In this document: piece after piece, positions 24,591 through 33,422 of the stretch
How the letters are laid out: each line of letters opens with the position of its first letter
Position numbering within the stretch: the stretch's first letter is position 1
Origin: Pseudomonadales bacterium
GTDB taxonomy: Bacteria; Pseudomonadota; Gammaproteobacteria; Pseudomonadales; Halieaceae
Direction: 5' to 3'
NCBI GenBank assembly: GCA_024234735.1
Contig: JACKNV010000002.1
Span: forward strand, 310,001 to 374,000
Length of the DNA stretch: 64,000 bases
Position numbers and translations under genes: made by a program
Notes under the pieces: generated by a model
What the model saw: the letters and a program-made list of their open reading frames with translations, nothing else
Told to the model about the DNA's origin: nothing
Database searches by the model: none

Positions 24591-27008
24591 ATGACCAAAC
24601 TCCGCTATGGCAGCCTCGCTGCCGCCCTGGGCGCTGCCCTGCTGGCCGGCTGCTCTGACAACAGCAGCAATGCGAAAGCCGTTGTACCGCCCCTATCTGA
24701 CGTCACCTACCAGGCAGATGTGGTCTGGACCGAGTATGGCATTCCCCATGTCACTGCCAACGACTGGGGCAGTCTGGGTTACGGGGCCGGTTATGTCGCC
24801 GCCCAGGCAAACTACTGTGTCGTCATGCGTTCCATCGTCGACGGCAACGGTGATTCGGCGCGCTACTTCGGGGGCGACGGCGACCTTGACCTGGACCTGG
24901 TCATGAAGCTGTTCAACGACGAGGAGGCGGCGCAGCGTATCTTCGATACCTTTCCCGAGTTCCTGCAGCAGAATCTTACCGGTTACGCCGCGGGCCTGAA
25001 CCGCTACCTGGCGGATACCGGGGTGGACAACCTCGCCGAGGGTGACGAGGGCTGTCGCGGCGCGCCCTGGGTGCGCGAGGTCGATGCCCTGGATATTGTG
25101 CAGCGGGTGCACAAGCAGATCCTGCGGGCCAGTTCGGACCCCCTGTCCGGATTCAGCGTGGCCGCCTCGCCGGACAATACGGTGGCCGGCATGCTGCCCC
25201 AGGGAGACTCGGTCAACGGGCAACTGCTGGCCAGCGTGGACAAGGAGGCGATTGCCGCCGCCATGGACATGCCGGCGGTGGACGAAATCGGCAGCAACGC
25301 CTACGCGGTGGGCGCCGATGCATCCCAGACCAACTCGGGCATTCTGTTCGGCAACCCGCACTTTCCCTGGCAGGGCTACGAGCGCTTCTTCATGTTTCAC
25401 CTGACCCTGCCCGGGGAGTACGACGTGATGGGCTCCGCCCTGATCGGGCTGCCGGCACCGGTGATAGGCTTTACCCAGAACCTGGCCTGGTCGCATACCG
25501 TCAGCACCGGCAGCCGCTTCACTTTCTACGAACTGGAACTGAACCCCGACAACAAGATGCAGTACATCTATGACGGCGAGCTTCGCGATATCGAACCTCG
25601 CACTGTCAGCGCCCAGAGCCTGCAGGCTGACGGCTCAGTGGCGACGGTGGAACACACTTTCTACCTGTCGCACTTCGGCCCCATCGTCGACCTCGGCGCG
25701 GTGTCGCCGCTGCTGGCGGGATGGCCCAACGCGGTGGGTACCCTGCTCACCTATCGCGACGCCAACCTGGAGAACCTGCGCGGCCTGGAGCAGTGGGTGC
25801 GCATGGGGCAGGCCGCCAACCTCGACGAGTTCAAGGAGGCCCTGCGCTCGATCGGCATTCCCTGGGTCAACACCATTGCCGCGGATCGCTACGGCGACGC
25901 TCTCTACAGTGATATCTCGGTAGTGCCCAACGTGCCCATCAATAAATACAACAGCTGTATTCGCGGGCTGCTGCAGACCCTGTTGACGGATGAGGGTTTT
26001 GTCACCATGGACGGCTCGGATTCCGCCTGCGAGTGGAGCAATGACCCGGATACGCCCGAGGGTATATTCGGCTATGACAACCTGCCCAAACTGGAAACCC
26101 GCAGCTACGGCGCCAATGCCAACGACAGCTACTGGCTGGCCAACCCGCGGCATCTGCTCACCGGGTTCTCGCCCATCATCGGCAAGGAGGACGTCACCCA
26201 GAGCATCCGCACCCGGCACACCTTCACCCAGGCGGAGCGGCGGTTGGCGGGCAGCGACGGTCTCGGGGCGCCCGGTTTCAATATCGACAATATCCGCCAG
26301 CTCAGCTACCAGGCGACCAATCACGCCGCGGAACTGGTTTTGGCGGACGTGATCGCCATCTGCTCCGATGTAGACGACTGGTCGCTGTATGCCGACAACC
26401 CCGCCAGCGCCGCCCAGGCCTGCTCGGTGCTGGCGGACTGGGACGGCGCCCACCGGCTGGACAGCGTGGGCGGCCACGTGTTCTACGAGTTCTGGAAGGC
26501 GGTGAGCGGCACCGAGAATTTCTGGGCGATACCTTTCAACGCCGCCGATCCGGTCAATACGCCGCGCCAGTTGAATACGGCAGATGAAGCGGTAGTGGAG
26601 GCCGTCAAGCAGGCTTTTGCCGACGGCGTGGACACCCTGGTGGCGGCGGGAATCGCCATGGATGCGCCCTGGGGCGAGGTGCAGTTCGACGAGAAAAACG
26701 GCACCCGCTACGGTATCCACGGCGGTTCCGGCTCGATGATGTTCAGTGTGATCTCTTCCGGCCTGGTGGACGGCGAGGGCTACGCCGACATCACCCACGG
26801 CAACAGTTACATCCAGGCGGTGACCTGGGACGAGAGCGATTGCCCGGATGCCTATGCGATCCTCACGTATTCCCAGTCCACTGATCCGGCCAATCCCCAC
26901 TATGCGGATGCGACCGGGCTGTACTCCAGCAGTAACTGGATCGACATGCCCTTCTGCCAGGGAGCCCAGGATGCCCAGGAAATAGGGCGGCTGACGCTAG
27001 AGGAATAG
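24591..27008 (+). CDS. penicillin acylase family Ntn-hydrolase, lipoprotein
   Basis: 805 residues. Lipobox LLAGC at Cys21. The alpha-chain region begins 'VVWTEYGIPHVTANDWGSLGYGAGYVAAQANYC'. The predicted autocleavage and nucleophile are at G-Ser235-NAYAVG, followed by 'GILFGNPHFPW' and 'SALIGLPAPVIGFTQNLAWSHTV'. The family cleaves amide bonds: beta-lactam side chains, N-acyl-homoserine lactones (PvdQ/QuiP types) or other acyl amides. Here it would sit on a membrane facing outward. Length and layout fit AHL/aculeacin-type acylases. Its place right after a lipid catabolic cluster suggests a fatty acyl amide substrate (inference). It starts 90 bases after the hydratase, possibly with its own promoter. 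Confidence 0.87.
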   Translation: MTKLRYGSLAAALGAALLAGCSDNSSNAKAVVPPLSDVTYQADVVWTEYGIPHVTANDWGSLGYGAGYVAAQANYCVVMRSIVDGNGDSARYFGGDGDLDLDLVMKLFNDEEAAQRIFDTFPEFLQQNLTGYAAGLNRYLADTGVDNLAEGDEGCRGAPWVREVDALDIVQRVHKQILRASSDPLSGFSVAASPDNTVAGMLPQGDSVNGQLLASVDKEAIAAAMDMPAVDEIGSNAYAVGADASQTNSGILFGNPHFPWQGYERFFMFHLTLPGEYDVMGSALIGLPAPVIGFTQNLAWSHTVSTGSRFTFYELELNPDNKMQYIYDGELRDIEPRTVSAQSLQADGSVATVEHTFYLSHFGPIVDLGAVSPLLAGWPNAVGTLLTYRDANLENLRGLEQWVRMGQAANLDEFKEALRSIGIPWVNTIAADRYGDALYSDISVVPNVPINKYNSCIRGLLQTLLTDEGFVTMDGSDSACEWSNDPDTPEGIFGYDNLPKLETRSYGANANDSYWLANPRHLLTGFSPIIGKEDVTQSIRTRHTFTQAERRLAGSDGLGAPGFNIDNIRQLSYQATNHAAELVLADVIAICSDVDDWSLYADNPASAAQACSVLADWDGAHRLDSVGGHVFYEFWKAVSGTENFWAIPFNAADPVNTPRQLNTADEAVVEAVKQAFADGVDTLVAAGIAMDAPWGEVQFDEKNGTRYGIHGGSGSMMFSVISSGLVDGEGYADITHGNSYIQAVTWDESDCPDAYAILTYSQSTDPANPHYADATGLYSSSNWIDMPFCQGAQDAQEIGRLTLEE

Positions 27009-27020
27009 TCGACCGCTGCG

Positions 27021-27047
27021 CGTCCAGCCCGCGGTCAGGGCTGGACG
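27021..27047. terminator. perfect hairpin between convergent genes
   Basis: CGTCCAGCCC (27021-27030) and GGGCTGGACG (27038-27047) form a perfect 10-base stem with a seven-base loop. It includes the stop of the ribBA-like gene (27035-27037). No long T-tract; likely a shared 3'-end structure. Confidence 0.6.
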
Positions 27048-28150
27048 AAATCCGTGACTTCCAGGTTGAAGCCCGACAGGGCATTGAAATGAACCGGCGC
27101 CGACATGAGGCGCATCTTGCCTATGCCCAGGCGCTTGAGAATTTGTGAACCGGTGCCGATGAGCCGGTAGTTCTGCACACCCTCCGGGCTCGCCGGCCCG
27201 GCGTTGCCGGGCGGGTCGGGAAAACTGGTCACTTCCGCCAGGCGCTGCTCGGCGCTGCTGTGCTGGCCGATCAGTACCACCGCGCCGGCGCCCGCTGCAC
27301 CGATATGTTGCATGGCGCGCCGATAGGACCAGCCCGGCTCCGCGTCCTCGATCTGGGTGCCGAGCAGGTCGCGCAGGGTATTTATCGTCTGTACCCGAAC
27401 CAGGGTCTCGACGTTCGCGTCGATGTCTCCCAGGGTAAGGGCGTAGTGGACCGTGTCGTCTATCAGGTCGAGGAAGGTGTGCAATTCGAACTCGCCGAAC
27501 TCCGTGGCTATGCGCCTGCTGTCGCGCAACTCGACCGACTGCTCGTGCAGGGCGCGGTACTGGATCAGATCGGCGATGGTACCGATATGCAACTGGTGTC
27601 GGGCGGCAAATTCCTCGAGCTGGGGGCGGCGCGCCATGGTGCCGTCCTCGTTCATGATCTCCACGATCAGCGCCGCCGGTTCGAAGCCCGCCATACGCGC
27701 CAGGTCCACGCCGGCCTCGGTGTGGCCGGCGCGGCGCAGTACACCGCCCGGCTTGGCGACCAGCGGGAAGATATGGCCTGGCTGGACAATGTCCTCGGGG
27801 CGGGCGTCGGGGCCGACCGCGGTCAGCACCGTATGGGCGCGCTGCAACGAGCTGATGCCGGGCCCCTTGCGCTCGGCGGCATCGATGGAAACGGTAAAGT
27901 TGGTCTCATGCTGGGAGCGGTTGTCGCGCACCATCAACGGCAATTGCAGGCGGCGGGCACGCTCTTCGGTTATGGGCATGCAGATCAGGCCGCAGGCTTC
28001 CGAGGAGAAAAAGGTAATGACCTCGGGGGTGACCGCCTCGGCGGCAATGATCAGGTCGCCTTCGTTTTCGCGGTCCTCGTCGTCCATCAGGATGACCATC
28101 TTGCCGGCGCGAATGTCGTCGAGAATATCGGGAACGCTGCTCAGGGCCAT
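27035..28150 (-). CDS. ribB: 3,4-dihydroxy-2-butanone-4-phosphate synthase with degenerate GTP cyclohydrolase II domain
   Basis: 371 residues from ATG 28150. The N-terminal 200 residues are a complete RibB domain: 'MVILMDDEDRENEGDLIIAAE', 'RAHTVLTAVG' and 'HTEAGVDLARMAG', converting ribulose 5-phosphate to the four-carbon riboflavin precursor. The C-terminal half aligns with RibA but has lost the three zinc-binding cysteines ('VRVQTINTLRDLLGTQ' instead of the CxxxxxxxxxxCxC region). It cannot be a normal GTP cyclohydrolase II; a separate ribA is expected elsewhere. Such degenerate fusions are common in Gammaproteobacteria. The gene stands apart from other rib genes, and I did not find an FMN riboswitch in the 41-base gap upstream. 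Confidence 0.9.
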   Translation of the reverse strand: MALSSVPDILDDIRAGKMVILMDDEDRENEGDLIIAAEAVTPEVITFFSSEACGLICMPITEERARRLQLPLMVRDNRSQHETNFTVSIDAAERKGPGISSLQRAHTVLTAVGPDARPEDIVQPGHIFPLVAKPGGVLRRAGHTEAGVDLARMAGFEPAALIVEIMNEDGTMARRPQLEEFAARHQLHIGTIADLIQYRALHEQSVELRDSRRIATEFGEFELHTFLDLIDDTVHYALTLGDIDANVETLVRVQTINTLRDLLGTQIEDAEPGWSYRRAMQHIGAAGAGAVVLIGQHSSAEQRLAEVTSFPDPPGNAGPASPEGVQNYRLIGTGSQILKRLGIGKMRLMSAPVHFNALSGFNLEVTDFVQP

Positions 28151-28191
28151 TGTGCTTGCCTCGAAGTCGTGGGGTAGGGGGCGCCGCCCGC

Positions 28192-29373
28192 CTAGATAAG
28201 CTCTATGGCCACGGCGGTGGCTTCGCCGCCGCCGATACACAGGGCGGCGACCCCGCGCTGCTTGCCGCGCTGCTGCAGGGCGTGCAGCAACGTGACCATG
28301 ATGCGCGAACCGGTGGAGCCGATGGGGTGGCCCTGGGCGCAGGCTCCACCGTTGACATTGACCTTGGCGTGGTCGAGCTCCAGCTCCTGTATGGCCAGCA
28401 TGGTCACCATGGCAAATGCCTCGTTGATCTCGAAGAGGTCCACGTCAGCGTTGCTCCAGCCGGTTTTTTCATACAACTTGCGAATGGCGCCGATGGGGGC
28501 GATGGTGAATTCCGAGGGGTCCTGGCTGTGGCGTGCATGGGCCACGATGCGGGCCGCAGGTTGCAGGCCCCGTGCCAGGGCCGCGGCCTCGCTCATCAGC
28601 ACCAGGGCGCTGGCCCCGTCGGAGATCGAACTGGAGTTGGCGGCGGTGATGGTGCCGTCGGCGGCAAACGCCGGGCGCAGGCCGGGAATCTTCTCGACGG
28701 CGGCCTTGTGGGGCTGTTCATCGTCGCTGACCAGGTACTCGCCCTTGCGGGTGCGCACCGTTACCGGGGCGGTTTCCGCGCGCAGTGCGCCGGATTCGAT
28801 CGCCTGTTTGGCGCGGGTCAGGGATTCGATGGCGAAGGCGTCCATTTGCTCGCGGGTGAGGCCGCGCTCATCGGCGGTGCCCTGGGCGAAACTGCCCATC
28901 GCGCCGCCGGTGTAGGCGTCTTCCAGGCCGTCCAGGAACATGTGGTCATAGGTGGTCCTGTGGCCGCTGCCCAGGCCGCCGCGGGAGCCCAGCAGCAGGT
29001 GGGGTGCATTGCTCATACTCTCCATGCCCCCGGCGACCACGACCTTGTTGGTGCCGGCGACAATGCTGTCGTGGCCGAAGATAGCGGCCTGCATACCGCT
29101 GCCGCAGGCCTTGTTGACGGTCACCGCTCCGGCAGCCTTGGGAATCCCCGCGCCAATCGCGGCCTGGCGGGCCGGGCACTGCTTGAGGCCTGCCGGCAGT
29201 ACGCAGCCCATGAACACCTCGTCAACGTCGCCCGCGGCAATGCCGGCGCGTTCGATGGCGGCGGCGATGGCGGTGCTGGCCAGCGCGGGGGCCGCTACCG
29301 GTGCGAGGCTGCCCAGCAGTCCCCCCATGGGGGTGCGGGCGCCGCTGAGAATGACTACCGAGTTGCTGCTCAT
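28192..29373 (-). CDS. acetyl-CoA C-acetyltransferase (thiolase)
   Basis: 393 residues from ATG 29373. A complete biosynthetic/degradative thiolase: nucleophile in 'VNKAC90GSGMQ', base His in 'GGACAQGHPIGSTG', second Cys in 'ALCIGGGEATA'. It condenses or cleaves acetoacetyl-CoA or longer 3-ketoacyl-CoA. In contrast to the two thiolase-fold proteins at 18159-20380, all catalytic residues are present. It lies 41 bases upstream of ribB on the same strand and may share its transcript. Confidence 0.93.
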   Translation of the reverse strand: MSSNSVVILSGARTPMGGLLGSLAPVAAPALASTAIAAAIERAGIAAGDVDEVFMGCVLPAGLKQCPARQAAIGAGIPKAAGAVTVNKACGSGMQAAIFGHDSIVAGTNKVVVAGGMESMSNAPHLLLGSRGGLGSGHRTTYDHMFLDGLEDAYTGGAMGSFAQGTADERGLTREQMDAFAIESLTRAKQAIESGALRAETAPVTVRTRKGEYLVSDDEQPHKAAVEKIPGLRPAFAADGTITAANSSSISDGASALVLMSEAAALARGLQPAARIVAHARHSQDPSEFTIAPIGAIRKLYEKTGWSNADVDLFEINEAFAMVTMLAIQELELDHAKVNVNGGACAQGHPIGSTGSRIMVTLLHALQQRGKQRGVAALCIGGGEATAVAIELI

Positions 29374-29475
29374 GGTGTGCTTCCTTGGGTGAACGGGTGG
29401 CGACAAGGCGGAAGCCGCGCGACCGGCGCGGCGCCCGTGGCAAACAGGGCGGTCATTTAGCCACAGGGACTGTAG

Positions 29476-30471
29476 TTACTCAAGGACGCCGGCACTGAAC
29501 AGCTTGCCGCGCACGGCCTGCCGGTAGCGCAGTGGACTCACCCCGCAGTGACGGCGAAACAACTGAGAGAAATAGCTGGCGTCCTGCAGGCCTACCTGCC
29601 AGGCGATTTCGCCCACCCCGAGATTGCTGTGCTTGAGCAGTTCCCGGGCCTGGTTGATGCGCAGCCGTTGCAGGTAGGCCTGGGGGCTACTGCCGGTGGC
29701 CTGGCGGTAGCGGCGGTTGAAATTGCGCACGCTGAGCCCCAGCAGCGCGGCCAGGTCGCCCATGGCGACCTGCCTGCCGAGGTGGTCGCGCAACCACTGC
29801 TGGGCCTCGATGACCATCTCGTCGTGGTGCGAGCTGTCCGCTTCGTCCTGGTAGGCGGCAGCCCGGAAGCTGCGGCGTATCTCCGGGGAAAACTGGTTTT
29901 CCACCGCGCGGGCCACCGCCGAGCCAAACCACTCCTCGACAATGTGCACCATCAGGTCGGCGATCGAGTTGACGCTGCCCACGCAGTAGATGTTGCCGCT
30001 CTGGGTGATCAGGTGACGGGTCTTCAACTGTACCAGCGGGTAGCGTCGTGCAAAGCGCTCGAAATAGTTCCAGTGCGTGGTGGCGGGCTGTCCCGTCAGC
30101 AGGCCGGCCTCGGCCAACAGGAAACTGCCGGTTCCCACGCTGCACAGGCGTGTACCGGCGGCCGCCAGGTCGCGAATCAACGGCAGCCAGGGCCGCATCA
30201 GGGTGACGGTAGGCTGCGGGCTGCGCCAGATGGCGGGGAGCAACAACATGTCCAGGGCCGGCAGTGCCGTCAGGGCGAGGTCCGGCTGCAGGTTCAGCCC
30301 GCTGGACAGGCGCATCGGCTCGCCGTCCGGGGTGGCCAGCAGGGTGTGCACCTGGGCAGCGCCGCGGATGCGAACGCTGGCTGTCTGGCTGGCGGCCTGG
30401 AGAATTTCCACGGGCAGGGTGAAGCTGGTGGCCAGCGCCTGTGGGTATAAAAGCGTGGCGACGGTGTACAC
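29476..30471 (-). CDS. GlxA-like AraC family transcriptional regulator
   Basis: 331 residues with GTG at 30471 as likely start; the frame is open farther but without recognised sequence. Residues 1-190 are a DJ-1/PfpI-like domain ('ATLLYPQALATSFTLPVEILQAA', 'LDMLLLPAIW', 'LCSVGTGSFLLAEAGLLTG'). The C-terminal 100 residues are two AraC helix-turn-helix motifs ('VAMGDLAALLGLSVRNFNRRYRQATG' and 'VGEIAWQVGLQDASYFSQLFRRHCG'). The usual cysteine nucleophile elbow reads SVGTGS/CSVGT, so the amidase-like domain is probably a ligand sensor. Divergent from the ketosynthase gene, with AraC-type direct repeats between them. Confidence 0.85.
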   Translation of the reverse strand: MYTVATLLYPQALATSFTLPVEILQAASQTASVRIRGAAQVHTLLATPDGEPMRLSSGLNLQPDLALTALPALDMLLLPAIWRSPQPTVTLMRPWLPLIRDLAAAGTRLCSVGTGSFLLAEAGLLTGQPATTHWNYFERFARRYPLVQLKTRHLITQSGNIYCVGSVNSIADLMVHIVEEWFGSAVARAVENQFSPEIRRSFRAAAYQDEADSSHHDEMVIEAQQWLRDHLGRQVAMGDLAALLGLSVRNFNRRYRQATGSSPQAYLQRLRINQARELLKHSNLGVGEIAWQVGLQDASYFSQLFRRHCGVSPLRYRQAVRGKLFSAGVLE

Positions 30472-30505
30472 GGAAGGCAGCTCACAGGGTACGGTTTGGC
30501 TAAAA

Positions 30506-30538
30506 TGCCATAAATAGTGTCTATAAGGCAATAAATGG
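30506..30538. promoter_or_regulatory. direct repeats, candidate AraC-family operator
   Basis: TGCCATAAATAG (30506-30517) and GGCAATAAATGG (30527-30538) match in nine of twelve positions and start 21 bases apart, two helical turns, the spacing used by AraC-type regulators. They lie in the 131-base gap between the divergent AraC-family and ketosynthase genes. Confidence 0.55.
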
Positions 30539-30602
30539 TAGCGAGAATACCCCTTAGACTGGGGGCTTGTTCGGGCTGAAGTGCAGCGCAGGAGTCGAGT
30601 TG

Positions 30603-32462
30603 ATGGGTGGGCAGGCATTACCGGTGATCGTCGGGTTTGGTGGTATCAACGGCGCCGGGCGGGCCTCCGCCCACCACGCGTTTCGGCGCATGGTATACAG
30701 CGCCCTGCCGCAGGCGCAGCGCCAGCGCACCCTGGATGCCCTGGCGGCGCTGATGCGGCCCCAGGTGAGCGGTGCCGGGCGGGAGCGCTATATCCTCGAC
30801 CACACCCTGGTGCGGCGCGTTGAGTCACAGCACTTCGACCCCGACTCGGTGAGCTGGAACCAGCGCTTCCCGACCCAGAGCAACGGCCAACCCGTCAGCT
30901 TCGACCTGGACCGCAAGCACCTGCCGGAGCAGATACCGCCGGATTGGGTGGTGACCCCCTCCAGCGATTCCCACGTCAACGTCAAGATCGTCGGTCAGCA
31001 GGCGTTTTACCTGCCCACTCACCGCGAATTCGAGGTCAAGGCCGCCGGGCAGTTGCCCACCGGTTTCGAGCCGGGCCAGCTGTATCCCTCGCGCAATCAT
31101 CCCCGGGGTCTACAGATGTCGGTGTACGCCGCCTCCGACGCCCTGGGCAGCCTGGGGCTTGACTGGGAAACGGTGCGCCGCCGGGTAGGGCTCGATCAGA
31201 TGAGCGTCTACGCCGGCAGCGCCATGGGGCAACTGGACGGCGCAGGCACCGGGGGCATGCTCAAGGCCCGCTATCTGGGGCAGCGGGTGACGTCCAAATT
31301 CTGCCCGCTGGGGCTGGCGGAGATGCCGGCGGACTTCGTCAACGCCTATGTGCTGGGCAGCCTCGGGTCGACCGGCGCAACCCTGGGGGCCTGCGCGTCA
31401 TTCCTGTACAACCTGCGCAACGGTATCGAGGATATTCGCCAGGGCCGCGCCCGTGTCGTCTTCGTCGGTTCCGCCGAGGCGCCGGTCAACCCCGAGGTCA
31501 TGGAAGGCTATGCCGCCATGGGTGCCCTGGCGACGGACAAGGGGCTGCGCCAGCTGGACGGCCTGCCCGACGGACAGGAGCCCGACCACCGCCGCGCCTG
31601 CCGGCCGTTTGCCGAGAACTGTGGTTTCACCATTGCCGAGTCCGCGCAGATGGTGGTGCTGTTGGACGACGCCCTCGCGCTGGAACTGGGAGCCACGGTA
31701 TTCGGGGCCGCCACCGACGTGTTCGTCAATGCCGACGGCTACAAGAAATCCATTTCCGGCCCGGGGGTGGGCAATTACCTCACCGTGGCCAAGGCGGTGG
31801 CCGCCGCCCGCGCCATGGTCGGCGAACAGGCATTGCGCAGCGGCGGGCTGGTGCAGGCACACGGCACCGGCACTCCCCAGAACCGGGTCACCGAATCCGC
31901 CATTCTCGACGCGACCGCCAGGGCTTTCGGTATTTCCGGCTGGCCCGTGGCGGCCGTGAAGTGCTACCTGGGGCATTCACTGGCATCCGCATCCGGCGAC
32001 CAGGTCACCGCCACCCTGGGCAGCTGGCAGGACGGCATCATTCCGGGAATCAGCACCATCGGGGAGATCGCCGCCGACGTGCATCACAGTCACCTGGCTT
32101 TCAGCAGCAGCCACCGGCAGGTGGATCCGCGGCAGCAGGCCTACGCGGTTGTCAATTCCAAGGGGTTTGGCGGCAACAACGCCACGGCGACGCTACTCAG
32201 TCCCGCCACGGTGACCCGCATGTTGCAGCGCCGTTATAGCAAGGACCAGTGGCGCGCCTGGGAACAGGCCAACGAAGGGGTGCGGGAGCGCCAGCAAGAA
32301 TACGACGACGGCATGGTCGCCGGCCGCATCAAGCCGGTTTACAAGTTCGATCACGGTGTCCTGGGGGATGCGGACGTGGAGATGGATGCACATGAGGTGC
32401 GCATAGCGGGGCGGCCGGTATCGTTGCAGCTGGCCTCGCCCTATGCCGATATGTGTCCCTAG
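30603..32462 (+). CDS. beta-ketoacyl synthase family protein, 619 residues
   Basis: Start ATG 30603 with CAGGAG eight bases ahead. About 170 extra N-terminal residues ('PVIVGFGGINGAGRASAHHAFRRMVY' and following) precede a ketosynthase core. The triad is complete: Cys264 (GACASF), His420 (HGTGTPQNR) and His458 (YLGHSL). No acyl carrier, acyltransferase or reductase domain follows. The C-terminal 70 residues are charged. It is far longer than FabB/FabF (about 410) and resembles stand-alone ketosynthases annotated in marine Gammaproteobacteria; the product is unknown. It could condense acyl chains for a special lipid. Likely controlled by the divergent AraC-family regulator. Confidence 0.8.
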   Translation: MGGQALPVIVGFGGINGAGRASAHHAFRRMVYSALPQAQRQRTLDALAALMRPQVSGAGRERYILDHTLVRRVESQHFDPDSVSWNQRFPTQSNGQPVSFDLDRKHLPEQIPPDWVVTPSSDSHVNVKIVGQQAFYLPTHREFEVKAAGQLPTGFEPGQLYPSRNHPRGLQMSVYAASDALGSLGLDWETVRRRVGLDQMSVYAGSAMGQLDGAGTGGMLKARYLGQRVTSKFCPLGLAEMPADFVNAYVLGSLGSTGATLGACASFLYNLRNGIEDIRQGRARVVFVGSAEAPVNPEVMEGYAAMGALATDKGLRQLDGLPDGQEPDHRRACRPFAENCGFTIAESAQMVVLLDDALALELGATVFGAATDVFVNADGYKKSISGPGVGNYLTVAKAVAAARAMVGEQALRSGGLVQAHGTGTPQNRVTESAILDATARAFGISGWPVAAVKCYLGHSLASASGDQVTATLGSWQDGIIPGISTIGEIAADVHHSHLAFSSSHRQVDPRQQAYAVVNSKGFGGNNATATLLSPATVTRMLQRRYSKDQWRAWEQANEGVRERQQEYDDGMVAGRIKPVYKFDHGVLGDADVEMDAHEVRIAGRPVSLQLASPYADMCP

Positions 32463-32474
32463 GCGGGCCGGCTC

Positions 32475-33269
32475 CTAGCCCAGCAGTGGCCTGACCGCCT
32501 GCAATACCGCCTTGAAGCACTTGGGATTGCCGCACACGACGTTGCCGGAACTGAGGAAATTCTCCGAGGCGTCGATATCCGCGACCAGGCCGCCGGCCTC
32601 GCGCACCAGCAGGGCACCGGCGGCGATATCCCATGGCGCCAGGCCTATTTCCCAGAAGGCGTCCAGTCGGCCAGCGGCCACGTAGGCGAGGTCCAGGGAT
32701 GCCGCGCCGGCGCGGCGGATGCCCGCGCACTGGCCGGCCAGGATCTCGACCGTTTTACTGTACGGCCCCAGCCTGTCATCGCAGTGATCCTTGAAAGGAA
32801 TGCCGGTGCCCAGCAGGGCGCCGTCCAGGCCGGACAGCCTGCTCACCCGGATGCGGCGGCCGTTGAGCTGTGCCCCGCGGCCCCGGGAGGCGGTGAACTC
32901 CTCCCGCCGCACCGGATCGACGACCACCGCATGCTCCAGCTTGCCCTTGTGCAGGCAGGCAATGGACACCGCGTAATGGGGAATGCCGCGGATGAAGTTG
33001 GTGGTGCCGTCCAGGGGATCGATTACCCAGCGATAGTCGGCGTCCTCGCTGCCGGTGAGGCCGGTCTCCTCGCCGACTATGGCGTGCTCGGGGTAGGCTT
33101 TGTGGAGGTGGTAGATAATCTCTTTTTCCGCCGCGATGTCCACGTCGGAGACGAAATTGTTGACGCCCTTGGCGCGGATTTCAACCCGCTCGAGATCATC
33201 CGAGGCGCGCACGATGTTCTCGCCGGCCTTGCGGGCGGCGCGTAGCGCTATGTTGATCATCGGTTCCAT
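32475..33269 (-). CDS. suhB: inositol-1-monophosphatase family protein SuhB
   Basis: 264 residues, full family length. Motifs: 'GEETG' and 'WVIDPLDGTTNFIRGIPHYAVSIA' (Mg-binding Asp residues), 'ASLDLAYVAAGRLDAFWEIGLAPWDIAAGALLVREAGG' near the C-terminus. It hydrolyses inositol phosphates and, in E. coli, also works as an rRNA antitermination factor with NusA. Its position divergent from trmJ is the standard gammaproteobacterial arrangement. A TGCTATAAT extended -10 lies upstream. Confidence 0.94.
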   Translation of the reverse strand: MEPMINIALRAARKAGENIVRASDDLERVEIRAKGVNNFVSDVDIAAEKEIIYHLHKAYPEHAIVGEETGLTGSEDADYRWVIDPLDGTTNFIRGIPHYAVSIACLHKGKLEHAVVVDPVRREEFTASRGRGAQLNGRRIRVSRLSGLDGALLGTGIPFKDHCDDRLGPYSKTVEILAGQCAGIRRAGAASLDLAYVAAGRLDAFWEIGLAPWDIAAGALLVREAGGLVADIDASENFLSSGNVVCGNPKCFKAVLQAVRPLLG

Positions 33270-33305
33270 GGGCGTTTCCTGGCTGGGCTGGGTGAGAGGC
33301 GCGCG

Positions 33306-33314
33306 ATTATAGCA
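33306..33314 (-). promoter_or_regulatory. extended -10 promoter of suhB
   Basis: TGCTATAAT on the minus strand, 37 bases before the ATG, a perfect extended -10 with consensus TATAAT. No good -35 at the right distance. Confidence 0.65.
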
Positions 33315-33384
33315 GCATGGCTCGCGGGCAGTAAGTTCTCATGTAGGCGGGTAAGCAGCAGTTGTAAACCGGCGAGCGGAAATC

Positions 33385-33393
33385 TGCTAAACT
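33385..33393 (+). promoter_or_regulatory. candidate extended -10 promoter of trmJ
   Basis: TGCTAAACT at 33385-33393, 30 bases before the trmJ ATG; the same TG-n extended form as in the divergent suhB promoter. Confidence 0.45.
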
Positions 33394-33422
33394 GCCGCGC
33401 CCAAGCACTGCTCAGCCGGCCC

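Noticed and set aside
27260..28177. Open frame antisense to the ribB gene
   Set aside because: No recognisable domain, no ribosome binding site, fully shadowed by a conserved gene.
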